Positions 18,448 to 26,547 of a stretch of 64,000 nucleotides of DNA are shown here, piece by piece (position 1 is the first letter of the stretch; each line of letters begins with the position of its first letter). The notes under the pieces were generated by a model. It searched no databases. It was given only the letters and a program-made list of their open reading frames with translations, and was not told where the DNA came from. The position numbers and the translations under genes are program-made. The stretch comes from Dyadobacter sp. CY261. Lineage in GTDB: Bacteria; Bacteroidota; Bacteroidia; Cytophagales; Spirosomataceae. The stretch covers positions 62,001 to 126,000 of the forward strand of contig NZ_JAKCPW010000014.1 in the NCBI RefSeq assembly GCF_021440085.1. Reading direction: 5' to 3'.

Positions 18448-19188
18448 ATGGCCCGTTCAACCTTGAAAACTATTGCCTCATTTTTGCTCCTGTTCGCCCT
18501 TTTCGCCGGTAATGCACTGGCGGAAATTAATCCGGGAAAGAAAAAAGCGATCCGTGTGCTGCTGGTAGGCGGTGGCTCTTCGCATGATTTTGATCGGTGG
18601 TATAAACAGGAAGATGTGCAGACACTGCAAAAAGGCGGCCTGGCGACGGTGGAGTACACCAGCGACCCGACGACGATTTTGCCAAAGCTGAAAGACATCG
18701 ACGTGCTATATCTTTCCAATAACCAGCCCATCGCCGACGAAGCTACCCGCAAAGCCATTTTCGCATTTGTGGACGCCGGAAAGGCCCTGATACTCGCTCA
18801 TCCGGCACTCTGGTACAACTGGGCCGATTGGCCGGAATACAACCAAAAACTGGTAGGCGGTGGTTCGAAAGGCCATGACAAATATGGGCCGTTTGAAGTA
18901 ACTATTACCAATAAAGAACACCCGGTTACCAAAGGTGTCGCTGAGCAGTTCAAGCTGGACGACGAGCTGTACTATTTCAAACCCGATGCCGCAGGAACGC
19001 CGATCGAAGTACTTGCCACCGCCAAAGCCGAAGGCTCGGACAACGTATTTCCAAGCATTTTCATCGTCAAATATCCAAAAGGGAGGATCGTAGGCATCGC
19101 ATTGGGCCATGACGCCAAGTCACACACCATCGAGCCATATCAGACCATTTTGAGAAATGCGATAGAGTGGGCATCAGGCAATAAATAA
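18448..19188 (+). CDS. Secreted ThuA-domain protein
   Basis: A 246-residue protein with a signal peptide (TIASFLLLFALFAGNALA) followed by a single ThuA domain (IRVLLVGGGSSHDFDRWY, ALILAHPALWYNWADWP, GRIVGIALGHDAKSHTIEPY). ThuA is a class I glutamine-amidotransferase-like fold named from a trehalose-utilisation gene; its reaction is not established. It is a paralogue of the N-terminal domain of the preceding protein. It lies after a repeat-filled 173-base gap and before the Gfo/Idh gene. The Gfo/Idh partner recalls the thuA-thuB arrangement in which ThuB oxidises a disaccharide. Confidence 0.8.
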   Translation: MARSTLKTIASFLLLFALFAGNALAEINPGKKKAIRVLLVGGGSSHDFDRWYKQEDVQTLQKGGLATVEYTSDPTTILPKLKDIDVLYLSNNQPIADEATRKAIFAFVDAGKALILAHPALWYNWADWPEYNQKLVGGGSKGHDKYGPFEVTITNKEHPVTKGVAEQFKLDDELYYFKPDAAGTPIEVLATAKAEGSDNVFPSIFIVKYPKGRIVGIALGHDAKSHTIEPYQTILRNAIEWASGNK

Positions 19189-19303
19189 TATCATCTATTG
19201 CCCTGACCAAGCTCCTGGATTCCAGATAAAGCATTTTAGATACAAGGGTTTAAGATAATAGAGGTGAAGGCTTAAAAAGGAAAAGTTAATCAATCCATCT
19301 TTA

Positions 19304-19324
19304 ACCGCGGGTTTCAACCCCGGG
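19304..19324 (+). promoter_or_regulatory. Hairpin-prone leader before the Gfo/Idh gene
   Basis: The 153-base gap 19189-19341 holds no gene. Near its end CCGCGGGTTTCAACCCCGGG can fold into a short, tight G/C hairpin 18 bases before the ATG at 19342. Function is unknown. Confidence 0.3.
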
Positions 19325-19341
19325 CGCTAAACAAAACAACA

Positions 19342-20460
19342 ATGAGTCAGAAGCAAATCACAGTCGTTATCGTGGGTATGGGTTTCGGGAAAGAGTTTAT
19401 CCCTATTTATCAAAGCCATCCGAATATTAAAGCGGTGGGCATTTGTACGCGTAGCAAAGAAACCCGCGACGAGCTGACTGCCAAATTCAATCTGGATCCT
19501 AACCTGGTTTTCGAGCATTTCGAAGATGTGCCCAAACGCGAAGACGTAGACGCCATCCACGTCGTAACCCCAGTGCCCGATCACGCCCGCATGACCCTCG
19601 CGTCGCTGAATGCCAACAAACACACGGCTTGCACCATCCCGATGGCTATGACTGTCGAGGATTGCAAAGCCATTGTGGAAGCAAAGCGCCGCTCGGGTAA
19701 GGTGTATATGATGATGGAAACCGCGCTTTACACCCGTGAATTCCTTTACGGATTAAACCTCGCGCAAACCGGCCAACTCGGACGCATTCAATTCGTGCGT
19801 GGTTCGCATATTCAGGATATGAGCATGGAAGGCTGGGGCGAATATTGGAAAGGTTACCCGCCGATGCTGAATGGCACCCACGCCATTTCCCCACTTTTAA
19901 AAATCAACAATACCATTGCCGAAACCGTCGTTTGCCACGGCTCCGGTCGGTTGAGCGAAGACCTCGCCAGCCGCTACGGATCACCATTCGCGGTTGAAAC
20001 AGCCACATTTACATTAAGGGGCACCGACGTCGTGGCTGAAGCAACCCGCTCGCTCTTCGATGTGGTGCGTCAGTACCGCGAGAGCTATGATGTGTATGGT
20101 ACTAAAATGTCGTTTGAATGGGAGCAGTTGCAAGACGAGCAACACGTGATCTTCGATGGCGGTGAAAATGCGGTGCGCATTGACGTACCTGACACGGATG
20201 AGCTGCTGATCGAACCTATCAAACATTTCACCAAGCGTGAGAAGATCGACGACCCTAACCACGTCTCGTTCCTACAAGGCGCGGGCCATGGCGGTTCGCA
20301 CCCGCATTTGGTGCAGGAGTTTGTGGCGGCGATCGTAGAAGGCCGCGATTCGGCGGTGGACGCTGCATTGGCAGCCAACTATACCTGCGCGGGCATCTGT
20401 GCGCACGAGTCGGCTATGAAGGGCGGTGTCCGCGTGGATGTCCCGAGTTTTGAAGAATAA
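19342..20460 (+). CDS. Gfo/Idh/MocA-family protein lacking the EKP lysine
   Basis: A 372-residue cytoplasmic Gfo/Idh/MocA-type protein without signal peptide. The N-terminal Rossmann strand and loop are present in modified form (VVIVGMGFGKEFI). The usual E-K-P motif at the end of the nucleotide domain is replaced by T98-I99-P100 (ACTIPMAM), so the normally catalytic lysine is an isoleucine. The C-terminal domain has a conserved-looking histidine in MLNGTHAISPLL and a histidine-rich GAGHGGSHPHLVQEFV. It may be an oxidoreductase with altered chemistry, or a lyase or hydratase acting on keto-sugars. It is paired with the ketose 3-epimerase-like gene downstream. Confidence 0.82.
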   Translation: MSQKQITVVIVGMGFGKEFIPIYQSHPNIKAVGICTRSKETRDELTAKFNLDPNLVFEHFEDVPKREDVDAIHVVTPVPDHARMTLASLNANKHTACTIPMAMTVEDCKAIVEAKRRSGKVYMMMETALYTREFLYGLNLAQTGQLGRIQFVRGSHIQDMSMEGWGEYWKGYPPMLNGTHAISPLLKINNTIAETVVCHGSGRLSEDLASRYGSPFAVETATFTLRGTDVVAEATRSLFDVVRQYRESYDVYGTKMSFEWEQLQDEQHVIFDGGENAVRIDVPDTDELLIEPIKHFTKREKIDDPNHVSFLQGAGHGGSHPHLVQEFVAAIVEGRDSAVDAALAANYTCAGICAHESAMKGGVRVDVPSFEE

Positions 20461-20474
20461 TTTGTTCCAATAAA

Positions 20475-20503
20475 ACAAGCCAGGCCTCAAAAACCTGGCT
20501 TGT
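20475..20503 (+). terminator. Hairpin between the Gfo/Idh and epimerase genes
   Basis: ACAAGCCAGG (20475-20484) and CCTGGCTTGT (20494-20503) form a perfect 10-bp stem with a 9-base loop. There is no T-run after it, so it may act as an RNA-stabilising or partial-termination hairpin within the operon. Confidence 0.55.
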
Positions 20504-20522
20504 CGCTAAAACCTGACCCTTT

Positions 20523-21395
20523 ATGCTATTCGGAGCCAGCACATTCATCTGGGTATCCCCATTCTCGGCGCAAAATATCGACCTGCTTACCAAGGTCAAA
20601 AATATGGGCTACGACATCATCGAAATAGCCGTCGAAGACGCGAGCATCATTGACTGGAAACTCATTAAGGACATTGCCCGCGACCTCGATCTGAAAATCA
20701 CCATCAGCGGTGCATTCGGGTCGGAGCGGGACATTTCCAGCACCGATCCCGCATTCCGCGGAATAGGGAGGCAATACATTATCGATTGCATCCGCATTGC
20801 CGAACAAATGGGAAGTCCGGTTTTCGGCGGACCCGTGTATTCGGCAGTCGGCAAGACGCGGATTGTTTCGGAGGAGCAGAAAAGACAGGAACGCGACTGG
20901 TGTGTGAATACATTAAAGGAAGTGAGCCAAATCGCGGGTGATTGCGGCGTAACGCTCGGTTTGGAACCTTTGAACCGCTTCGAAACAGATATGGTCAACA
21001 CCGTGGATCAGGCATTGTCGATCCTGGAAGAAGTAGGAAATCCGCATCTTAAAGTCGTGCTCGATACATTTCATTCCAATATCGAGGAAAAAGATATTCC
21101 GGCCTCGATCAGGAAAATCGGGAAAGATCTGCTTTGTCATGTACAAGGCAACGAAAGCGACCGGGGTACGCCGGGAACTGGCCATCTGGAATGGCAGGGC
21201 ATTCAGGAGGCACTTTCCGATATCGGTTATGAAGGGGCCGTTGTGATTGAAACCTTCGGGCAACCTTCGAAAGAACTGGCACGTGCAGCCTGCATCTGGC
21301 GGCCATTGGCGAATAGCGCCGATGAACTGGCCGAGGAAGGGCTTGCCTTTTACAAGAAAATATTTGTTCCAACACACTCCGTCGTCAATGCGTAA
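20523..21395 (+). CDS. Sugar isomerase/epimerase, D-psicose/D-tagatose 3-epimerase-like
   Basis: A 290-residue AP endonuclease-2-type TIM barrel. Metal ligands can be assigned to Glu148 (LGLEPLNRF), Asp181 (VVLDTFHSN), His206 (LLCHVQGNESDRG) and Glu243 (VVIETFG). The spacing 33-25-37 is very close to 33-26-35 in characterised D-psicose 3-epimerases, and GTGHLEW occupies the place of their PGKGRMPW-like loop. It probably epimerises a ketose or keto-sugar at C3 in the cytoplasm. Its stop overlaps the ATG of the next gene by 8 bases (ATGCGTAA), so the two are likely translationally coupled. Confidence 0.85.
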   Translation: MLFGASTFIWVSPFSAQNIDLLTKVKNMGYDIIEIAVEDASIIDWKLIKDIARDLDLKITISGAFGSERDISSTDPAFRGIGRQYIIDCIRIAEQMGSPVFGGPVYSAVGKTRIVSEEQKRQERDWCVNTLKEVSQIAGDCGVTLGLEPLNRFETDMVNTVDQALSILEEVGNPHLKVVLDTFHSNIEEKDIPASIRKIGKDLLCHVQGNESDRGTPGTGHLEWQGIQEALSDIGYEGAVVIETFGQPSKELARAACIWRPLANSADELAEEGLAFYKKIFVPTHSVVNA

Positions 21396-23463
21396 AAATC
21401 TGATTGTTTTCTTGTCGGTTCTGGCAGGAGCCCTGCAAGCGCAGGTGCCTGTTGATCTCAAAAGTTTTGACAAGAAAAGCGGCGTTCAGGCGAGCGTGAG
21501 CGACGCTGCGCTGCATATCGAGTGGCCTGCCGGTAATGCCGAAACGGGCAAGGTGTCTATTGATTTAGACAAAACACACGCGCTGATCGGCAGTCTGGGC
21601 ATTGGTACCAAAACCAAACAATACACCATCGCCCGCGACCTCGATCCGGCCATTATCCTTACCGTAGGCAAGCGCGACCTCGTTTCGCAAAACGGCTGGA
21701 ATATTTTCTTTGACAAAACAGCCTATCAAAAATACCAGAGCTACGCGGTAAAGCTTGACAAAACCGACGTTAAAGTCTCTACCAACGGCTCCCGTACTGA
21801 AATCACAATCAATGGTGCCAAAGCCGGGCCATTCGCCGGGGCCATTCAACTGACGTTATACAACGGCAGCCCGCTGATGAATGTAGCGGCGGTAATGACG
21901 ACCAACGTCGATTCGCTGGCCGTGATTTACGATGCGGGCCTCACTTCGCGCACTTCACCATGGGAGAAGCTTTTATGGGCGGATACCGACGATTTTATGC
22001 GGAATGTAGCCATAACCAAAATGGACACGGTCGAAATGATGGCGGTGAAATACCGGACGATTATCGGACAGGGAAAGGAAGGTAACCTGGCCGTTTTTCC
22101 GGCTCCGCACCAGTATTTTTATCCGCTGGATAACTGCTACAATCTCGAACACATCTGGTATGGCGACAATTACCGGAACCTGCTCCCGGGTTTCGGTATT
22201 GGTATCCGGCATGATCTGCTAGGCGACCGTCGCTGGGTGCCGTGGTTCAATGCACCGCCTGGGACGCAGCAGCGTTACAACTTTTTCTGTTTGCTAAGTC
22301 GCGAAAAGGATGGCAAGGTCCTCGAAAATGTGAAAGCATTCACGCATTCGGACAAGTATGAACCCATTCCGGGGTACTACACCATGGCCAGCCATTTCCA
22401 CCAGGAGCATATAGACGATGTGCTCACGCGTAAGCCGCTACCCGATATGCCCGGTTTTGTAAAAGCATTCAGGAATACGGGTGTAAACATTGTGCATTTG
22501 GCGGAGTTTCACGGTCCGGGTAGCCCGCGTGGCCCGGAGGCGAAGCGTTGGCCGGAGCTGAAAACGATGTTTGCGGAATGCGCGCGGCTGTCCGGGGGTA
22601 ATTTCCTGTTGCTGCCAGGCGAGGAGCCCAACAATTTCTTCGGCGGACATTGGATGAATATTTTTCCAAAACCCGTTTACTGGCTCATGTCAAGGGAAAA
22701 AGACCAGCCTTTTGTAGAGAACCATCCCGAATATGGCAAGGTGTATCGCATTGGCAACAAGGACGAAATGCTAAAATTGCTTGAAATAGAAAACGGCCTG
22801 GCGTGGACGGCACATGCACGCACAAAAGGCTCGACAGGCTTCCCGGACAAGCATAAGGACGAGACATTCTACAAATCCGACCATTTTCTGGGCGCTGCAT
22901 GGAAGGCCATGCCAGCAGATTTGTCACAACCCAAACTCGGGAAACGCGTCCTCGACCTCATGGACGATATGGCCAACTGGGGCTACAAAAAGAACGTCCT
23001 CGCCGAAGCCGACCTCTTCCGCATTGAGCCGAATTATGAATTGTATGGACATTTAAATATCAATTACCTCCAACTCGATGAAATGCCGCGCTTTGAAGAT
23101 GGCTGGCAGCCGGTACTGGACGCGATGCGCAAAGGAAAGTTTTTTGTCACAACCGGCGAAGTGCTGATCCCGACGTTTAAAGTGAACAATGCAGTAGTTG
23201 GAGAAACAGCCAAACCCGATGCGAAAGGTAATGTCGAGATTACCCTGGATGCCAAATGGACTTTCCCGCTGAATCGTGCCGAAGTGATTTCCGGAGACGG
23301 TAAGGAAGTTTTTCATGAAATTATTAATCTGAACGACACGCAGGCATTCGGTCAGAAAAATTATAAGTTTACCCAAAATATGAGGGGCAGGAAATGGCTG
23401 CGGGTAGAGCTTTGGGACGTGGCGGCCAATGGCGCTTTCACGCAGATCATCTGGCTGGAATAA
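21388..23463 (+). CDS. Secreted protein with PHP-like metallohydrolase C-terminal half
   Basis: A 691-residue protein not clearly recognised. The ATG at 21388 gives a signal peptide (LIVFLSVLAGALQAQVP); the longer frame from 21247 is only read-through of the epimerase region. The first ~325 residues look like a beta-rich domain. From about 330, residues line up like a PHP/CehA-type metal site: HFH (336-338), E373/H375, E412-E413, H421 (GGHW) and H476 (WTAHARTKG), followed by GKFFVTTGE. A short beta domain ends the chain (WLRVELWDVA). A periplasmic hydrolase on phosphoester or related bonds is possible, but function is unproven. It is coupled to the epimerase gene and followed 22 bases later by GH43. 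Confidence 0.6.
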   Translation: MRKNLIVFLSVLAGALQAQVPVDLKSFDKKSGVQASVSDAALHIEWPAGNAETGKVSIDLDKTHALIGSLGIGTKTKQYTIARDLDPAIILTVGKRDLVSQNGWNIFFDKTAYQKYQSYAVKLDKTDVKVSTNGSRTEITINGAKAGPFAGAIQLTLYNGSPLMNVAAVMTTNVDSLAVIYDAGLTSRTSPWEKLLWADTDDFMRNVAITKMDTVEMMAVKYRTIIGQGKEGNLAVFPAPHQYFYPLDNCYNLEHIWYGDNYRNLLPGFGIGIRHDLLGDRRWVPWFNAPPGTQQRYNFFCLLSREKDGKVLENVKAFTHSDKYEPIPGYYTMASHFHQEHIDDVLTRKPLPDMPGFVKAFRNTGVNIVHLAEFHGPGSPRGPEAKRWPELKTMFAECARLSGGNFLLLPGEEPNNFFGGHWMNIFPKPVYWLMSREKDQPFVENHPEYGKVYRIGNKDEMLKLLEIENGLAWTAHARTKGSTGFPDKHKDETFYKSDHFLGAAWKAMPADLSQPKLGKRVLDLMDDMANWGYKKNVLAEADLFRIEPNYELYGHLNINYLQLDEMPRFEDGWQPVLDAMRKGKFFVTTGEVLIPTFKVNNAVVGETAKPDAKGNVEITLDAKWTFPLNRAEVISGDGKEVFHEIINLNDTQAFGQKNYKFTQNMRGRKWLRVELWDVAANGAFTQIIWLE

Positions 23464-23485
23464 TTGATTTAAAACACATCCTGAA

Positions 23486-24511
23486 ATGGTCAGATTTCTG
23501 ATTTTACTACTATTTCCCCTGCTATTCAATGGCCTGGGTCCGGGCGATAAGGAATATAAAAACCCGGTTTTTGAGCCTATACTGGCTGATCCGACAGTCG
23601 TGAAAGCGGACGACGGCTGGTTTTACGCTTACGGAACGCAGGACGACTGGGGCGATGGCAAAGGCTCGAGGCTCATACCCATTGTCCGTTCGAAAGATCT
23701 TGTACACTGGGATTATGTCAAAGAAGCATTTACCGAAAAACCTACCTGGAAACAGAAGGGTGGTATCTGGGCACCGGATGTCGTGAAAGTGAATGGCAAA
23801 TACCACATGTATTATGCCTATTCCACCTGGGGCGACGTTAATCCGGGCGTTGGTCTGGCGATCGCCGATTCACCGGCAGGACCGTTTGTGGATCAGGGCA
23901 AGCTTTTCAACAGCCAGGATGTAGAAGTTCCAAATTCAATCGATCCGTTTTACCTCGAAGTTGACGACAAGAAATACGTTTTCTGGGGCAGTTTCAGCGA
24001 CAAACCAATGCAGGGAACTTACGGAGTAGAATTGTCGGCGGACGGCAAATCGATTCCTGATCTTTCTAAGAAGTTTAAAATTGCGGCGGGCGATTTCGAG
24101 GCGGTGATGATTCAGAAAAAAGGTGAGTATTATTATTTCCTGGGTTCCAAAGAAAGTTGCTGCGAATTCGAAAAAAGTAAATATCACATCCGTATGGGCC
24201 GTTCCAAATCCATTTTCGGGCCATTTGTCGATCAGGACGGGAAAGACTTGAGAGAGCGTGGTACAGGAACAGTATTGTTGCATAGCAATGACGTATACGC
24301 TGGGCCAGGCCACAACTCCAGGTGGGTAACCGACAATGCCGGTAATGACTGGCTGCTCTACCACGCCATCCTCAAAACTGAGCCGCGTGTGTCCACCGGT
24401 GCGAACCGCCGTGTGTTGATGCTCGACAAGCTGACATGGAAAAATAGCTGGCCGGAAATTTCAAACACAGAGCCAAGCTTAGAAAACCGTCCGTCGCCTC
24501 TTTTCAAATAA
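23486..24511 (+). CDS. Glycoside hydrolase family 43 protein
   Basis: A 341-residue secreted five-bladed propeller glycosidase. After the signal peptide (FLILLLFPLLFNG) the catalytic base is Asp35 (ILADPTVV), the pKa-modulating aspartate is Asp153 (SIDPFYL), and the general acid is Glu205 (DFEAVMIQKKGEYYYF). All three are present, so it should be active as an inverting enzyme. GH43 members act mainly on alpha-L-arabinofuranosides, beta-xylosides and some galactosides; the subfamily cannot be fixed here. It has the same strand as neighbours with gaps of 22 and 21 bases, so it belongs to the PUL 1 operon. Confidence 0.9.
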   Translation: MVRFLILLLFPLLFNGLGPGDKEYKNPVFEPILADPTVVKADDGWFYAYGTQDDWGDGKGSRLIPIVRSKDLVHWDYVKEAFTEKPTWKQKGGIWAPDVVKVNGKYHMYYAYSTWGDVNPGVGLAIADSPAGPFVDQGKLFNSQDVEVPNSIDPFYLEVDDKKYVFWGSFSDKPMQGTYGVELSADGKSIPDLSKKFKIAAGDFEAVMIQKKGEYYYFLGSKESCCEFEKSKYHIRMGRSKSIFGPFVDQDGKDLRERGTGTVLLHSNDVYAGPGHNSRWVTDNAGNDWLLYHAILKTEPRVSTGANRRVLMLDKLTWKNSWPEISNTEPSLENRPSPLFK

Positions 24512-24532
24512 CAAAACCAATTCCAATACCTG

Positions 24533-25705
24533 ATGAAAATTTTAAAAACAACGATCTGGGCCATTGCGGCCTGTCTGATGTTGCAAAACTGCGCGAAAAA
24601 GGCAGAAGAAGAAAAGAAGGATGAGGCGGTAGCAACCGAGCAAACTACGGGCCGTGAAATATGGACAAAAGAGCAAGCCAAGGAATGGTACGCCAAACAA
24701 GGCTGGCTCGTAGGTGCCGACTTTCTGCCAAGTACAGCCATTAACCAGCTCGAAATGTTCCAGGCAGAGTCGTTCGACACCGCTACTATTGATAAGGAAC
24801 TCGGCTGGGCGCAAAACATCGGTATGAACACTATGCGGGTTTACCTGCATGATTTACTATTCCAACAGGATTCAGCGGGTTTTATCAAGAGGCTGGACAC
24901 ATTCCTGGAAATCAGCAAAAAACATCAAATCAAGCCGGTACTCGTTCTTTTCGACTCCTGCTGGGACCCGTTCCCGAAATTGGGCAAGCAACGTGACCCG
25001 AAGCCTGGCGTGCATAACTCGGGCTGGGTACAAAACCCTGGCTTCGACGCATTGAAGGACAGCACACAGTATCCACGTTTGGAAAGATACGTGAAAGGTA
25101 CCGTAGCCGCATTTGCAAATGACGACCGCGTGCTGATGTGGGACATCTGGAATGAGCCGGACAATACCAACAATAGCTCCTATGGCAAAGTAGAATTGCC
25201 TAATAAAGTTGACTACGTACTACCATTGATGGTAAAATCCTTCGAATGGGCACGTTCGGTGAACCCATCGCAACCATTGTCGTCGGGCGTGTGGGCAGGC
25301 GACTGGTCTTCGCCGGAAAAGTTAAAACCGATCGAAAAAGCACAGATCGACCAATCTGACGTGATTACTTTCCACAACTATGAAAATGCGCAGGAATTCG
25401 AGAAGCGTATTAAATGGCTGGAACCGTACGGTCGTCCTTTGATCTGTACGGAATACATGTCGCGCGGAAACGGTAGCTTTTTCGAAACTTCCCTGCCCGT
25501 AGCGAAGAAATACAACGTAGGGGCCATTAACTGGGGCCTCGTAGACGGCAAATCACAAACCATTTACCCTTGGGACAGCTGGAAGAAGACATACACCAAA
25601 GAACCTGATCTTTGGTTCCATGATATTTTCAGAAAAGACGGCACGCCGTATAAGCAGGCTGAGGTTGATTTGATTAAGAAATTGACTAGTGAGAAGAGCA
25701 GCTAG
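24533..25705 (+). CDS. GH5-like (cellulase/mannanase-type) glycoside hydrolase lipoprotein
   Basis: A 390-residue predicted lipoprotein (AACLMLQNC, then a charged linker) with a (beta/alpha)8 clan A glycosidase fold. The acid/base is Glu208 (DIWNEPDN) and the nucleophile Glu307 (ICTEYMSRG); both are intact, and INWGLVDGKSQ gives the usual barrel-end tryptophan. Retaining endo- or exo-action on a beta-glycan is likely; similar proteins are variously labelled xylanase, mannanase or cellulase. It is the last gene of the co-directional run before a terminator and the opposite-strand small-gene pair. Confidence 0.82.
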   Translation: MKILKTTIWAIAACLMLQNCAKKAEEEKKDEAVATEQTTGREIWTKEQAKEWYAKQGWLVGADFLPSTAINQLEMFQAESFDTATIDKELGWAQNIGMNTMRVYLHDLLFQQDSAGFIKRLDTFLEISKKHQIKPVLVLFDSCWDPFPKLGKQRDPKPGVHNSGWVQNPGFDALKDSTQYPRLERYVKGTVAAFANDDRVLMWDIWNEPDNTNNSSYGKVELPNKVDYVLPLMVKSFEWARSVNPSQPLSSGVWAGDWSSPEKLKPIEKAQIDQSDVITFHNYENAQEFEKRIKWLEPYGRPLICTEYMSRGNGSFFETSLPVAKKYNVGAINWGLVDGKSQTIYPWDSWKKTYTKEPDLWFHDIFRKDGTPYKQAEVDLIKKLTSEKSS

Positions 25706-25718
25706 GTATTAAAAGCAT

Positions 25719-25750
25719 ACGGCCCGGGATTTACTTTCCGGGCCGTTTTG
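25719..25750 (+). terminator. Intrinsic terminator after the GH5-like gene
   Basis: ACGGCCCGG (25719-25727) and CCGGGCCGT (25738-25746) form a strong 9-bp stem followed by TTT. It closes the main PUL 1 operon and lies tail to tail with the minus-strand small gene ending at 25752. Confidence 0.85.
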
Positions 25751-25751
25751 G

Positions 25752-25913
25752 TTATTGTTTGCATTTTCCGCCGGTGACTGAAAGCTCGGCACTTCTCATC
25801 AGTACTTGCATCAGTTGCCTATTCATTTCCCTGCCAAGTTCTTCTGAATTAGCAAATACTCCGACGATCTGCTTGGGTTTTTGGGCACGTGTCTTTTTTG
25901 CCTGTGCTTTCAT
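25752..25913 (-). CDS. 53-residue basic protein partnered with the DUF6934-like gene
   Basis: A short frame read directly from the minus strand: ATG at 25913, stop at 25752-25754. It encodes a lysine-rich start (MKAQAKKTRAQKPKQIV), a helical middle (SEELGREMNRQLMQVLMRSA) and a Gly-Gly-Lys-Cys tail. No known domain is recognised. It starts 12 bases after the stop of the 149-residue gene upstream, so the two are almost certainly co-transcribed. Size and tight linkage recall small regulatory or antitoxin-like partners, but there is no direct evidence for this. Confidence 0.6.
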   Translation of the reverse strand: MKAQAKKTRAQKPKQIVGVFANSEELGREMNRQLMQVLMRSAELSVTGGKCKQ

Positions 25914-25925
25914 TTAGATGATGTT

Positions 25926-26375
25926 TTAGGTTAGAAATCGACTTGCAATGAAAAAGAATTGATAGGGTTGATCCGGTTTAAACGGCTCCCGTCTCCCAGT
26001 GTCGCTTCTGACACCCCAAATCAGAAACTTATCCAAGAACTTATCCAGATCCCGGGCAATCGCAATCCGATAGAGCCGGATTTTGGCATCCGTATTTCCT
26101 GTGAATCCCACAATAGCCCGCGGGTTGTTAGTGGTAAAAGTTTCAATTGTCTTGGATACGGTAGCCATTGTTGGTTTCACGTCTGCATTGCTATTATTGA
26201 TAATCACGCTAAGCCTTCCATCCCATTGGACTTCTGCCAATGTCAGCGAGTACAGAAATGGTATCTCAGTCTCGTTATAAATAATCGCTTTGTGAGTCGC
26301 TGTGTATCCGATACTTAGGAAGTCGAAACGGCCGCCGTCGTTCAAAACTTTGACATCGTATAAGAGTTCATCCAT
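25926..26375 (-). CDS. DUF6934-like conserved hypothetical protein
   Basis: A 149-residue protein with a beta-rich N-terminal half (FDFLSIGYTATHKAIIYNE), LSVIINNSNADVKPTMATV, then FTTNNPRAIVGFTGNTDAKI and LYRIAIARDLDKF. This pattern resembles the Bacteroidota DUF6934 family (shared features: a short N-terminal sheet, a TVxxTIxxF helix, and a G-x-T-x-x-R/K-x-RLYR strand). No signal peptide, so cytoplasmic; function unknown. It sits on the minus strand between plus-strand glycan genes, with the 53-residue gene directly after it. It is probably a late insertion in PUL 1. Confidence 0.6.
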   Translation of the reverse strand: MDELLYDVKVLNDGGRFDFLSIGYTATHKAIIYNETEIPFLYSLTLAEVQWDGRLSVIINNSNADVKPTMATVSKTIETFTTNNPRAIVGFTGNTDAKIRLYRIAIARDLDKFLDKFLIWGVRSDTGRREPFKPDQPYQFFFIASRFLT

Positions 26376-26547
26376 AGCATAGTGGTGTTATCGTCACGAG
26401 GTTACTGCTTTCAAAATGGCCTGTCAAATCCGTTTATCAGCCGGTTGACTTTTTTTCAATAACGCATTTCCGGGGTAAACTTTGGATTTTGGTAACTCAC
26501 AATGCCACTAAATAAATATCTTCACACCCTAAATTCTTAAACCTGTT

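Noticed and set aside
26376..26547. Clear divergent promoters between the DUF6934-like gene and the sulfatase
   Set aside because: Only imperfect matches (for example TAAACTTTG with three spacer bases) were found, so none is listed.
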